Assembly (NCBI GenBank): GCA_034521575.1
Contig: JAXHMJ010000002.1
Location: 590,706 to 654,705 of the forward strand
DNA from: a candidate division KSB1 bacterium
Lineage (GTDB): Bacteria > Zhuqueibacterota > Zhuqueibacteria > Residuimicrobiales > Krinioviventaceae
Direction: 5' to 3'
Length of the DNA: 64,000 nt
Shown here: piece after piece, positions 11,181-21,561 of the stretch
Numbering within the stretch: position 1 is the stretch's first letter
How the letters are laid out: every line of letters begins with the position of its first letter
Translations under genes and position numbers: made by a program
The notes under the pieces: generated by a model
Told to the model about the DNA's origin: nothing
Database searches by the model: none
The model's input: the letters and a program-made list of their open reading frames with translations, nothing else

Positions 11181-12421
11181 ATGCCCGACAATAAAACAAG
11201 AGAGGAAATCTTAAAACGTGTTCTGAAAAGTCCGGAATTTGTGCACGCCAGGAAACACAAACAGTTGTTGACTTTTCTGGTGCACGAATCTATGCAGGGA
11301 AGAACGCCCGATGAATACTCTATTGCTGTGGATGTTTTTGGCAAAAATGCTGATTATAATCCCAATGTGGATACCAATGTTCGCGTAAATGTGTTTCATT
11401 TGCGAAAGAAACTGGACAAGTATTATCAGAAGGAAGGAAAGAATGAACCCATATAAGAATCGAGATCCCGCGAGGGCATTATGCTGTCAGTTTCGTAAAA
11501 ACGACAATCAAAGCCGTATCCGGGATAAATTATTGATACCCCTTGTTATGATTCTTGTCGTGGTGCTGGGATTTTTTATCGGAGATTATTTCCTGGATCT
11601 CAAACAGGAAAATATAAAACTGAATCAAAATTTCATCAAAGCTGTACAAGCGACAAAGCACCCGGTATGGAGTGTTTTTAACCAGTCTTCGCTGCCCAAT
11701 ATGATAGTCCTGGGTGAAATATATTTTTTCAGAAAGTATGATCCCGATTTACAGCAGTTTGTACTTGTTCGCTATAATCAGGTGGAATCCGATGATGAAC
11801 TTGAAAAATTGAAGCAGCAGTATCCTTCTCGACATTCGAAACCGTTCAGGAAAACAGTCCGGAGTATTTTGCCATGAACAGCGTCTGGCCTATGGTGGAT
11901 ATTATACCGGTTTGCATGGTTTCTAATCAGAACTATTATTTACAGCGTTCCTCTGCTGTAACGCCGCGCGAATTAAAGGACAATAATATCATTTATGTCG
12001 GTTATTATCGTTCACTGGGGCTCCTGGAATTGATGAGTCAACGATTAGATTACAAATTTGATTTTTCGCGAAAACAAATTGTCATACAAAACGGGGCTTC
12101 CGTGATAAAAAGGTATGATCCAACCGCGTCTTTTAAGCAAACTGCATGTAGATTATTGTATCGTGAAAAAACTGCCCGGTCCGAACCACAATACAATTTT
12201 ACTGATTTCCAGTTTCAGTGCCTCCGGCTCCCGAGGCGCCGCAAAATATTTGACCCGTCCGGAATCTTTATCAGAGTTGACTGAATTGTTTGAAAAAAAA
12301 TATGAACTATTTCCAGACTATTTCGAGCTTGTTTTCAAAGTGAGTGGTTATGAACGCAGCGATCTGGATACCAAAGTAATAGAGTACCGGAAGGTTGAGC
12401 GAGGCAGCTGAACTCTGGTAA
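11181..12421 (+). pseudogene. Membrane-bound winged-helix regulator, copy 2 (multiple indels)
   Basis: Same sequence as the regulator at 5055 with very few substitutions but at least five indels. There is a two-base insertion near 11452 (CCCATATAAG), a lost A near 11500, a loss near 11831 (CTCGACATTC), and inserted bases near 12144 (ACTGCATG) and 12405 (GAGGCAGC). The winged-helix domain is intact to about residue 90 and then the frame is lost. Either this copy is decaying while copy 1 is kept, or it is a low-quality stretch. The excess of indels over substitutions is notable. Confidence 0.8.
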
Positions 12422-12593
12422 GTTATGTCACTGCAGAGCGCCTGTGCCTTTTTTTCTGCGCCAAATATTCTGGCTCTTTTGATCATAAAGGAGACAAGGC
12501 CGTAAAAATGCGGGTTTCGCAAGGGCATTGTAATATGGAACATTTAGCTGCTGATATTTGTATTATAATCTCATAAAACAAAAGGAGGCAGTT

Positions 12594-13516
12594 ATGCGAC
12601 TATTACTTTTATGTGTTATACTCACGGGAGGCCTTATGGCTCAGGACAAACTATATAACGAATTGACGGATTTTGAAAAATATGTGATTCTGGAAAAGGG
12701 CACGGAACGGCCCTGGACCGGCAAATATGTCGATCATAAAGAGGACGGTACCTATACCTGCAAGCGCTGCGGGGCGGCTTTGTATCAATCCGACAGCAAA
12801 TTTAATTCAAACTGCGGCTGGCCCAGTTTTGACGATGAAATTGAGGGCGCTGTCAAAAAGCAGCCGGATGCGGACGGACGCCGCACTGAAATTGTCTGCG
12901 CCAATTGCGGCGGTCATCTGGGACATGTGTTTTACGGCGAAGGGTTTACGCCCAAAGATACCCGGCACTGTGTCAATTCCGTATCGTTGAATTTCAACTC
13001 CGAGGCGGACGCTGTGAATTCGCAATCGAAACAAGCCAAAGCTGTGTTTGCAGGCGGTTGTTTCTGGGGCGTCGAGTATCATTTTGAAAAACTGGACGGC
13101 GTCAAATCCGTGGTGTCCGGCTACACCGGCGGCCATAAAGAGAATCCGACGTATCAGGAGGTGTGCAGCGGCACAACCGGTCACGCGGAAGCGGTGGAAA
13201 TCACCTATGATCCGTCCAAAGTGTCGTACCGGGAACTGGCCAGGCTGTTTTTCGAAATCCATGATCCGACCCAGGTGAATCGCCAGGACCGGATGTGGGC
13301 GAACAGTACCGTTCGGCTGTGTTTGTACAGGATGAAGCACAAAAAAAGTGACACAGGAGCCTGATTAAAACGCTGAAAGAAAAAGGCTATGATGTGGCGA
13401 CGGAAATTAAACCGGCGGACACATTTTACAGTGCGGAAAACTATCATCAGGACTATTACGAGAAAAAAGGATCAACACCGTATTGCCATACGTATACCAA
13501 GCGCTTTGACGAATAA
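12594..13516 (+). pseudogene. msrAB: MsrB-MsrA fusion, full-length copy with indels in MsrA (copy 2)
   Basis: Repairs oxidised methionine in exported proteins. It has a signal peptide, a complete MsrB domain with two CxxC zinc pairs and RHCVNSVSL, and then an MsrA domain with [11 protein letters not shown] and the C-terminal [16 protein letters not shown]. The sequence runs to a natural end at TAA 13514-13516, but three single-base losses break the MsrA frame: near 13290 (expected QDPDVGEQYRSAVF), in the A-run 13341-13347, and near 13360. All would be mended by one base each, so the gene may be intact in the organism. RBS AAAGGAGGC precedes the ATG. Confidence 0.8.
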
Positions 13517-13542
13517 TCAGGTCTAATTCATTTGGTTTTATA

Positions 13543-13605
13543 AACCCTCGGTGAGCCCGGAATGATTGTCACTCAAAACATGCCGGGCCCGCAGAGGGTT
13601 TTTTT
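13543..13605. terminator. Rho-independent terminator after msrAB
   Basis: Long GC-rich hairpin with arms AACCCTCGGTGAGCCCGG (13543-13560) and CCGGGCCCGCAGAGGGTT (13583-13600), then a run of T. It lies between convergent msrAB and the transglutaminase-like gene and could serve both strands. Confidence 0.8.
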
Positions 13606-13644
13606 ATGTTTGCGCCATTATCTGTACAGGGATATCGGAGCGTT

Positions 13645-15201
13645 TTAATTGTAAGCAATCACCTCCGGTTGCACGCCGGCGAAATTGGGCATCAGCATGC
13701 CGGCGGTGGCGTTGATATAGGTCGGGTCGCATACGGTATAGCGGCTGCCGTTATATTCGACGCTGTCACCGTCCAGCTCGGTGTTCAACTGAACAGCGGT
13801 ACATATATGCCCGGGAAAGTCCAGAAGAATGACTTTATTGCCGAGCAGTTCATTCACCAGAAAAGAAAACAACAGCGACCGGTCTTCACAGTCCGAGGCC
13901 GGATAATGAATGGTCTCTTCGGGCAGCAGATATTTTTCTTTGCCGAACTGCTGGTCATCGGTTTGATATTCAAATCCGGTTTGCACAAAGTGAAGCAGCA
14001 AATTGACCGCTTCCAGTTCGGTTTTGCCTTTCAGGGCCGGACGCAGCGCCTTGATGATAGATGACTGAAACGACCGGGAGGGATGCGAGCGCACAAAAAT
14101 CCCGATTTCACTCTGAGGGTAATCGGCCAGAAACGTCACCGCATCTTTTTTATACGCAACCGTCATCTCAAACGGCTGCCCGGCGTATTCGAAGGTCAGG
14201 GATTTTTCTCCCATGTCCGGCGAAATGTCCGGCAGGGTTTCCAGCGACAAATTCAGGGTTCTGTCCGCATCCGGATAATCTTTTTTATAGCTGTACAGCG
14301 GTTTGCCGGTGTCCAGACTTTTATCCGGTGCATAAAAATAGTATTTTTGTCCGTCAATGCTGGTATAGGGCAGTTCATAGACGGTCTGCTTGAACGGCAG
14401 CAGCAGCAGGACGTCGCCGCTCTGATAGCTGATTTTAACCTTGTACCCGGATTTATTGGTGATGAACCAGTCCAGCACCAGCTGTTTGGAGGTTTGTCCG
14501 GGAAACACCACCTCGGCATAGCGTTGCGCCAGCTGCAAAAAGCCCCAGTCATTCAGCGACATGCGTTCGGAAACGCTGCTCATATAGTCGAGCGTGGGCT
14601 TGAAATTTAATCGAGCCAGCGACTCCCAGGCCTTTGCAAACGATTCATTATTGAGAGGACGTTGCAGCGTTAAATCGAGATCATCCGGAGACGGAATGCT
14701 CAGGGATGTTTGGTAAAACCGCACATTTAGCGTGGATTGATCCGGCTGCGGTTGCGGCGGCTGTATTGGTTCGGGTTCAGGCTCGGGTTCGGGCTCGGGC
14801 TCTATCGGCTGGTCCCATTCCGGCGCTTGCGGTTCGGGTTCCTGCTCCGGTTCCGGGCACGGCCTCTGCGGTTGCGCCTCTGCTTGCGGCTCTTCCGGGG
14901 CCGGCGGCACCTCTACCGGTTCGGGGGGGACTGTCTCCGGTTGCGGTTCCGGCGGTTTGATATTTGGCGCAACAGGGGTGTCCACGGGTTTCGGGGTGGT
15001 ATCCGGGTGAATCCCCTGAAAGGACTGAAACGCTTCCCAGTCGGCTTTTAAAAAATCCATAAACGCCCGGTCCTGTTCGCTCAGATAATTCTCATACGCT
15101 TGCTGATCTTTTTTCAGCCAGTCTTCATAGCTTTCCTGAGCGGTCAATGACAATGACATCAGAATGAGTAGGATAATACAGAGTGCAATGGTTGATCTCA
15201 T
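13645..15201 (-). CDS. Exported transglutaminase-like protein with Pro/Glu-rich linker
   Basis: 518 residues with a signal peptide ending LSLTAQ. There is a short helical region rich in Asp/Glu/Trp, then a long Pro-Glu linker (about residues 65-155, including runs of EP dipeptides), then a globular part ending in a transglutaminase-like fold. The likely triad is Cys438 in SDCEDRSLLF, His465 in DFPGHICTAV and Asp492 in VCDPTYINA. The linker suggests a domain reaching through periplasm or from the membrane. It is the last gene of a three-gene operon (15 bases after its neighbour). The reaction could be cross-linking or proteolysis; the target is unknown. Confidence 0.7.
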   Translation of the reverse strand: MRSTIALCIILLILMSLSLTAQESYEDWLKKDQQAYENYLSEQDRAFMDFLKADWEAFQSFQGIHPDTTPKPVDTPVAPNIKPPEPQPETVPPEPVEVPPAPEEPQAEAQPQRPCPEPEQEPEPQAPEWDQPIEPEPEPEPEPEPIQPPQPQPDQSTLNVRFYQTSLSIPSPDDLDLTLQRPLNNESFAKAWESLARLNFKPTLDYMSSVSERMSLNDWGFLQLAQRYAEVVFPGQTSKQLVLDWFITNKSGYKVKISYQSGDVLLLLPFKQTVYELPYTSIDGQKYYFYAPDKSLDTGKPLYSYKKDYPDADRTLNLSLETLPDISPDMGEKSLTFEYAGQPFEMTVAYKKDAVTFLADYPQSEIGIFVRSHPSRSFQSSIIKALRPALKGKTELEAVNLLLHFVQTGFEYQTDDQQFGKEKYLLPEETIHYPASDCEDRSLLFSFLVNELLGNKVILLDFPGHICTAVQLNTELDGDSVEYNGSRYTVCDPTYINATAGMLMPNFAGVQPEVIAYN

Positions 15202-15215
15202 GGCAAACCCCTTTC

Positions 15216-16391
15216 TTATTGAGTAACTTTTGAACTGTTCACACAGCCGGAAAATGTGTTGACCGGCACAATCTCACCGGCTGCATCAAAATCAAATACA
15301 TGCCAGGTGTTGCCTTTGCGGTTGACCGGTATGGTAACTGTGGAGTGGTGCCGGCCGTCTGCATAGACATCCACTCTGGACTGAGAGTAGGAAAGTGTTT
15401 TATGATTCGGCCGTTTTCTGCCGCTGAAATTATGAACGGCATAATGATAAATGCCTTCGGCCGGTTTATACACGGTGATGGTTTCCGGTCCGTAGGATTG
15501 GCGGTCATCGACATCTAAAAAGTTCTTACCGCCGATCAGCGCTTTGTTGTGCCACCAGATATGAAAGCGGCCGCCTGCCGGATCGGGTCCGGCCAGATGA
15601 GCATCCAGGTCGGGGGGAGCGGCGCCCCATGTCAATACAATACGCAGTTCTTTGATTCGCGGCGTCAGCGCGGCATTTATAAACACCGGCAGTTCATTCA
15701 GGTCCATTTGAAACGTGTGTTCGGACGGAATAAACTCGTCCTTTTCGAATCGTGCTGTGTAGCGGCCGTATTCCAGCTGATGTTCGAAACCGCCGTTGGC
15801 GTTTGTACGGCCGGTGACGACCTCCTGACCGGTGGCAGTGTTGATCAGGGAAACCTTGACGTCCGGCAATGGGTCTCCGTTTGCCGCGTTCAAAAGCCGG
15901 ACTTTGCAGAGCCGCTGGCGTTCGTACATTTCTGACACCTTGTAAAAGACGCCGTCAATAATGGAACCGCCGTGAAAAATCAGTCCGGATGTTTCCGCCG
16001 GGATGCTGACGGTAACCGTCTGGTTGCTGCTCTGATCCGTGACCTCAATCTTTGCTTTGGAGCGCGACAACATGAGGTAATCCTCTTTGCCGGCAAAGGA
16101 TTCATCCATCAAATTATTGGCGATCCACAGGTTGATCTGGCAATCACGGGATTCTTGGATGATAAATTCCTGAATCCCGCCTGACAGGGAAGAGGCGGCT
16201 GTAATGTTGCCGTCATTTGAAGATTCGCGCAGGTTTCCGCGGATCACTTCGGTTTCCCCGTCGTGCATATACTGCAGCACCCCTTCGGCATCGCCCATCA
16301 TGGCCATTTCATCCCAGCTGACCGTTACCTTGTAATCATAGCCAAAGCCCATTGAGACAAAGCATAACAAAACTGTAAATAATTGTTTCAT
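15216..16391 (-). CDS. Exported YfaP/DUF2135-like protein with carboxypeptidase-regulatory domain
   Basis: 391 residues with a signal peptide ending GFGYD. The middle segment (about 165-240: CKVRLLNAANGDPLPDVKVS) resembles a carboxypeptidase-regulatory-like beta-sandwich. The C-terminal part (LRIVLTWGAAPPDLDAHLAG, FHIWWHN, YHYAVHNFSG) matches the YfaP/DUF2135 type, with conserved Trp, Asp and His residues. No enzymatic role is evident. It lies 9 bases downstream of the LPP20-like gene and 14 upstream of the transglutaminase-like gene, so all three are probably made together in the envelope. Confidence 0.7.
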   Translation of the reverse strand: MKQLFTVLLCFVSMGFGYDYKVTVSWDEMAMMGDAEGVLQYMHDGETEVIRGNLRESSNDGNITAASSLSGGIQEFIIQESRDCQINLWIANNLMDESFAGKEDYLMLSRSKAKIEVTDQSSNQTVTVSIPAETSGLIFHGGSIIDGVFYKVSEMYERQRLCKVRLLNAANGDPLPDVKVSLINTATGQEVVTGRTNANGGFEHQLEYGRYTARFEKDEFIPSEHTFQMDLNELPVFINAALTPRIKELRIVLTWGAAPPDLDAHLAGPDPAGGRFHIWWHNKALIGGKNFLDVDDRQSYGPETITVYKPAEGIYHYAVHNFSGRKRPNHKTLSYSQSRVDVYADGRHHSTVTIPVNRKGNTWHVFDFDAAGEIVPVNTFSGCVNSSKVTQ

Positions 16392-16400
16392 GAGGACCCC

Positions 16401-17177
16401 TCACTGCTTGAGTAAAGGTGAATGTATATTCGATTTATGAATACGCACCAATACATAATAAAGCTGATTCTTCCAGTCCGGATAGCGTTCCAGAATATGA
16501 ATGTTTTCCAGATGGAACCTTAACTCGAGAAACGAAATCTTTGTAAACCCCTCCTGCGGTGAACTGGTTTTTTTCAGGATTACAATATTGTGGAATCTGA
16601 CAGCCACATGCGTCAGGATGGAAAATACGGCCTGTTCTTCCGCGGTTTTCCAGGCATCGTTTTCCCGTCCCTGTGACGTATACATGCCGACTCCGTAATA
16701 GTATTGATCGCTTTCAAAACAGAATTTTTCGATCCACCAGGGACGTTTTAGCGTTTGAATATCGACCAGCGGTACAGAATCGAGTTTTATGCTGTCCATT
16801 GAAAACGCCTGAATATAGTCTTTGGTGAGCAGGTCAATATCATATCGCTGTAATGGAATAATTCGGGAGCGCAGATTGTCTGCGGATTGTTCAGAAAACC
16901 AGTAATAATATTCGCTGTTTTTTAAAACGTCATCGCGTCCGGGGTATTCAAAGACCTCGAGGTGCCCGTTGACCACACAATCGGAATAGGCTGTTAGCAT
17001 GCTGACGACGTCTTCTTTGGCGGACAGGCCGTTATAGGAATAGCCGGTGGTGATGTTGGGATATTTGTAGGGATAAAGAAACCATTCGGGGTAGCTGTTG
17101 ACGCTCCAGAGCGGTTCGGGGATGAAAAGCAACATGATAAAAATACAGACATCAATCCATTTCATAGGAGCGTCCAT
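16401..17177 (-). CDS. Exported LPP20-like protein
   Basis: 258 residues with an N-terminal hydrophobic signal segment (VCIFIMLLFIPEPLWS). The region YYYGVGMYTSQGRENDAWKT followed by AEEQAVFSILTHVAV resembles the LPP20/SIMPL-type motif (Gly-x-Gly, DAW, alternating Ala), found in lipoproteins and periplasmic proteins of unknown function. First gene of the envelope operon. An in-frame ATG 12 bases further in (17165) is an alternative start. Function unknown. Confidence 0.55.
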   Translation of the reverse strand: MDAPMKWIDVCIFIMLLFIPEPLWSVNSYPEWFLYPYKYPNITTGYSYNGLSAKEDVVSMLTAYSDCVVNGHLEVFEYPGRDDVLKNSEYYYWFSEQSADNLRSRIIPLQRYDIDLLTKDYIQAFSMDSIKLDSVPLVDIQTLKRPWWIEKFCFESDQYYYGVGMYTSQGRENDAWKTAEEQAVFSILTHVAVRFHNIVILKKTSSPQEGFTKISFLELRFHLENIHILERYPDWKNQLYYVLVRIHKSNIHSPLLKQ

Positions 17178-17797
17178 GTAAAGTGATACATGCCGAAAAT
17201 GAAATTCAAAAGATACAGCCGTAAACAGCGCTAAAGGATATTTTATTGTACTTTAAATTAATCAACACGGATTACAATTACAATCATTTTTTTGAATTAA
17301 ATGTGTGTTGCATCAAGGCGCCTTTTTCTCTTTATCGGTCGATTTTTATCAGAATACTCGAAACCTATAGCTGATTTTCACGGGATAGATTAACAACGGA
17401 TACAGTGACATTCAAAAATACTCTACTTTGTGAATTCTTGTTGGAAAAAAAACATTTTCTCTTAAATTATCAAGTCAGAGCCGAAAAGAAAAAAGACACG
17501 AATACGGGCAATCCTGGATGCTGGCGGCGGCGCTGCTGGATGTTTGTCATTCAGAGTCTCAACGGGCTTTTTGAAGATAATCAGCTGAAAAAATGGTTCG
17601 GCCATGAATTCCAGAATTATAGAAAACATGTACAGCGCCGCTACTTTTCTATTTATACCCGGGCTGTACTTTTACTGCTTTTTGCGACTGCCTGGCTGGG
17701 ACTGTGGGTATGAGCAGAGACGGGCAGGTGAAAAGAGTCAGGTTCGGGATGCTGTACCATCGAGTAAAATGTCATTATTCAAGGAAAGGACAAGAAT
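17178..17797. other. 620-base intergenic region, no recognisable gene
   Basis: Holds the divergent promoters for the leftward envelope operon and the rightward sulfatase. A reading frame near 17560-17713 encodes a Trp/Arg-rich stretch ending in a hydrophobic segment (AVLLLLFATAWLGLWV) that looks like a membrane helix. Its frame is broken and I recognise no family, so it may be the tail of a lost gene. Confidence 0.35.
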
Positions 17798-19384
17798 ATG
17801 AGTTTCACATGCAATCGCAGAACCTTTTTAAAAGCCGGCGCCGGTGCGGCTGTTTTATCGAGTGCCGGATTCTCCGGCATGATATCATGCGGCGCCGAAC
17901 ACAAACCAAACATTCTTTTTATCCTGGTCGACGACATGGGCTGGTCGGATTTGGGCTGCTATGGCGCCGAGATCAAAACTCCGAATATCGACAGACTTGC
18001 TGAAAACGGTCTGCGGTTCACTCAATGTTACAACACCGCAAAGTGCTTTCCGTCGCGCGCCTGTCTGCTCACCGGAGTCTATGCCCAGCAATGCGGCATG
18101 GACGAAAAGCATGGTGAAATCAAAAATGCGGTGACGCTGGGCGAGGTTTTGAAGTCCGCCGGGTACCGCACCCTGGCTTCGGGAAAGCATCACGGCACGG
18201 AAAACCTGTATGATCGCGGATTTGACCACTATTACCGGTCTGCGTGACGGCTGCTGTAATTTCTGGAATCCGGGTGAAAAGCGACCGGGTGAACCGGAAC
18301 CGGGCCGCAAACGCACGCGTCACTGGTGTGATGATGCGGAACATTATTACCCTTATACACCTGAGGATAAAGATTTTTATACGACCGATGCATTCACAGA
18401 CAAAGCCCTGACCTGGCTGGATGAACCGGAAACCCGTGAAAAACCGTTTTTTCTCTACCTGTCTTATACGGCGCCGCATTATCCGCTGCATGCCTGGCCG
18501 GAGGATATTGCCAAATATGACGGTGTTTATGATAAAGGATATCAGGCTATCCGTCATGAACGGTATCAGAGACAGATCGAGATGGGACTGATCGAACCGG
18601 AAAAAAGCGCCGCTGCCGGAGGTCTCCGGTTCCCAAACCCTGGGAGTCCGTGCAGGGCCTGGAACGGGATAAAGAAATACTGCGAATGCAGATCTATGCG
18701 GCAATGATCGATCGTGTGGATCAAAACATCGGACGTCTTTTGGACAAACTCGAACAACAGGGTGAGCTGGACAACACGCTCATTCTGTTTGCATCCGATA
18801 ACGGCGCCTGTGCCGAAGGCGCCCCAACCCGGGTTCGCTCTGAGGATATTCAGGATTTCGGCGCTGTGGCCAGCTATGAAACAGTGGGGGAGGATTGGGC
18901 CACGGTACAAAACACGCCCCTGCGTTACTGGAAAAACTGGTCGCATGAGGGCGGTATCTGCACGCCGCTCATCGCACAGTGGACGGGATACATTGTAAAT
19001 ACCGGCGGATTTTACCGCCAACCGATCCATTTTATTGATTTTATGTCGACGTTTGTTGAAATTGCCGGCGCGTCCTATCCCCAGACCTATAACGCAGAAA
19101 AAATTACACCGATGCAGGGCGCCGCTATCGTACCCTCCTTCCGGGGCGAATCCATCAGGCGTGGAAAGCCTTTATTCTGGGAATGGAGAAAAGGCGGGGG
19201 AATGCGTGTGGATGATACAAAAGCTGTGTTTTATGAAAAAGAATGGGATCTCTATGATATTGAATCGGACCGAACCGAGACCCGGAATCTTGCCGAAGAA
19301 GAACCGGAGATGCTGAATTCCATGCAAGCGAAATGGCGGCGCTGGTACAAATCCGTCAAGGATTCGGTTGATTTGATGCCGTGA
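17798..19384 (+). pseudogene. Type I sulfatase (CxPSR), two frameshifts
   Basis: Sulfate-ester hydrolase for carbohydrates. It has a Tat-like leader (NRRTFLKAGAGAAVLSSAGF), metal-site start PNILFILVDDMGWSDLGCYG, and CFPSR in AKCFPSRACLLTGVYAQQ, whose cysteine would become formylglycine. Further along are APHYPLHAWP and DNTLILFASDNGACAEGAP. The frame changes near 18234 (DHYY to GLRDGCCNFWNPG) and again near 18610-18635. Both sides align with the family, so one or two indels separate it from a full-length protein of about 530 residues. An anaerobic-type sulfatase-maturating enzyme would be needed and is not in the window. Confidence 0.8.
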
Positions 19385-19608
19385 TCAGAGATGGCTGGAC
19401 TGAAGGGGTATCGCGAGGCATTGGAAAATGGCGCTATACGGGAATCCATCACGTTCATGCTTAAAGCTGCATCAAACGGCTTGTTGTGTCCTCTGTTTTG
19501 CCAAATCAATGGGAATCCTTTGCCATGGGTCTTTGTTAACAATAGCAACTGAACCGCCGTGCTTTTGCCGGTTTTGAACAGGTGGACTTACATGCACAGG
19601 AGGCTTGA

Positions 19609-20067
19609 ATGAATCAAAAGTTTATGCAAGTGACTATTATTGGAATGATGATGCTTGTCATGACTTTACCCGCACAGACTGCAGATTTTGGTGTCCGGGT
19701 GGGGTCATATACAGATATGGAAGAACTGTTTGTCGGAGGTGAATTGCTGACACCATTGGCCCGTCATACCTATCTCAATCCCAATATAGAATATATTCTG
19801 CTGGAAGATGCCACGTATATGACGTTTAATCTGGATGCGCACTATGATTTCTTTCACAGCCGACGCGCTTTTATGTGGGCAGGTGCCGGTCTGGCTATAC
19901 AGTATTTTGATTGGGACGGAAAAGATAACAGCAACACAGAAACAGGCTTAAATTTACTGATGGGATTAGGATTTGATACGGTGGGGGATGTGACACCCTA
20001 TATACAGGGCAAATTGATTTTGGGGGATTATGACGATTTTGTGATCGGACTCGGATTGCGGTTCTAA
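19609..20067 (+). CDS. Small outer-membrane beta-barrel protein
   Basis: 152 residues, signal peptide ending LPAQTA. Alternating hydrophobic/polar strands follow (FMWAGAGLAIQYFD, LNLLMGLGFDT, VIGLGLRF), ending in a C-terminal Phe as expected for an outer-membrane barrel. Length suits an 8-stranded OmpA/OmpX-like barrel. It is followed 21 bases later by a second barrel gene, probably in one transcript. RBS GGAGGC precedes the ATG. Function unknown. Confidence 0.65.
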   Translation: MNQKFMQVTIIGMMMLVMTLPAQTADFGVRVGSYTDMEELFVGGELLTPLARHTYLNPNIEYILLEDATYMTFNLDAHYDFFHSRRAFMWAGAGLAIQYFDWDGKDNSNTETGLNLLMGLGFDTVGDVTPYIQGKLILGDYDDFVIGLGLRF

Positions 20068-20088
20068 CTATCAAACAGGGAGTATAAA

Positions 20089-20628
20089 ATGAAAAAGCTG
20101 TTTGTAATCGTATTTATGATCGGTTTTACTGCAACACTCAATGCTCAGGGACTGGGAATCGGTCCTGTGCTGGGATATCAGAAAGCTCAGGATGCGGAAG
20201 AAGGGAGTCTGCTGGGAGGCGGCGCTGTGCGTATGAAACTGAATCAAACGTTCGGCATAGAAGGCGCGATCCTTTATCGCTCTGAAGAATATGCTGACGG
20301 CAATGTTAAAGTGACCAATTATCCGGTTATGGTAAGCGGGCTGGTTTATCCGCTGCCTCTCGTCTACGCGGCGGTCGGTGCCGGCTGGTACAATACCAAG
20401 ATTGAGTATGATTATAAAGTCGGTCTGTTTGAACCGGACGATGAGACCAGTCAGGAATTCGGCTGGCATTTCGGCGGCGGCATTGAACTGCCGGTTGGAA
20501 AAAATTTAAAGCTCACAGGCGATATCCGCTATGTGTTCATTGATTATGATTTTGAACAAACCCCGACGTCTGATAAAATTGATAATGACTTTTTCGTGAT
20601 TGATGTCGGTTTGTTGTTCGGGCTGTAA
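20089..20628 (+). CDS. Outer-membrane beta-barrel protein
   Basis: 179 residues, signal peptide ending TLNAQ. Strand-like repeats rich in Gly and aromatics follow (LVYAAVGAGWYNTKIEYDY, FGWHFGGGIELPVG, LTGDIRYVFIDYDF), with the end DVGLLFGL. Resembles the outer_membrane_beta-barrel (opacity-like) families. Paired with the barrel upstream; no clue to the ligand. Confidence 0.7.
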   Translation: MKKLFVIVFMIGFTATLNAQGLGIGPVLGYQKAQDAEEGSLLGGGAVRMKLNQTFGIEGAILYRSEEYADGNVKVTNYPVMVSGLVYPLPLVYAAVGAGWYNTKIEYDYKVGLFEPDDETSQEFGWHFGGGIELPVGKNLKLTGDIRYVFIDYDFEQTPTSDKIDNDFFVIDVGLLFGL

Positions 20629-20851
20629 TTGAAAGGATAACAGTTGTCAAGATGGGCTCTGATGCGCCGTGGTTGCGGCTTTTCGGATTCAGAGGCATTG
20701 ACGCAGTATCGGCTAAAATCGCTCAATTTTATGTATGGTGTCTTGTTTTTAATCGCACTCGTCCTTAATTCTACGGGTGCCTGATTTCATCCGGAGGCAT
20801 TCATCAGGTCTTGAATCGGCATGAATGGCCTCCACTTGGAAAGGAGAAAGC

Positions 20852-21007
20852 ATGAAGAAAAAAGGGAAAATCGGAGTTCTGTTACTGGCAATTTGGCTGA
20901 TTGTTACCGGACTTGTTACGCTGCTAAGTTTCCATATCGAGTATCTTGATGTCATCATGTCTCTGCTGGCCATTGCGGCAGGTTTATTGCTGCTGCTGGA
21001 TCGGTAA
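20852..21007 (+). CDS. Small two-helix membrane protein
   Basis: 51 residues starting MKKKGKIGVLLLAIWLIVTG. Two hydrophobic helices (about 8-28 and 34-49) are separated by FHIEYLDV. A good AAGGAG site seven bases upstream decides this start. Function unknown. Confidence 0.6.
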   Translation: MKKKGKIGVLLLAIWLIVTGLVTLLSFHIEYLDVIMSLLAIAAGLLLLLDR

Positions 21008-21561
21008 AATTGGGGGAAAAAGATACATCATGTTTATTCCCCGAATACTCTGAGTGACTGTCAACAAATGAAATCGCAACAGCAAAAAACAAATCCGTCC
21101 CGGAAGATTTACAACCGGGACGGGCTTGATTGAATCGCCTTGATTTTGCCGGCTTTGAAAACAAAACGTACTATAGTACGTTCTGTTTGCCCTGGCATTA
21201 GCCAATTAATTAATAAAGATTAAAACCCTGTTTTGAAAAAATAATCTTTCAACTTGTTCTCAAACAAAGAACAGGGATGAAATGGATTATCTGTTCATTT
21301 TACCCGTCCTATTGCCAATTTATCATGTTTAACGGTTTAAGCGTTTGTCAATTTTTCATTGTTTTCCATTCTCCATTCATTCCCTCTGCTTACTTTTCTA
21401 TTTACTGCATACGGTTCTAAAAACCCTTGACAATCCCCCCTAAATTAGCTATTATAGTATAGCATACTGCTTTTCCCCCGACCATTAACATCCGACACTG
21501 TGCATCTGTGTTCATTATGATGTAATTTATCGGTTTTAACCACCGCAAAAGGAGGGAGGTT
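21008..21561. other. Intergenic region with two strong palindromes
   Basis: A GC-rich hairpin lies at 21095-21123 (CCGTCCCGG paired with CCGGGACGG). An 18-base perfect palindrome, AACGTACTATAGTACGTT, lies at 21165-21182. No T-run follows the hairpin. The palindrome may be an operator; the rest is AT-rich leader of the large exported gene at 21562. Confidence 0.4.
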
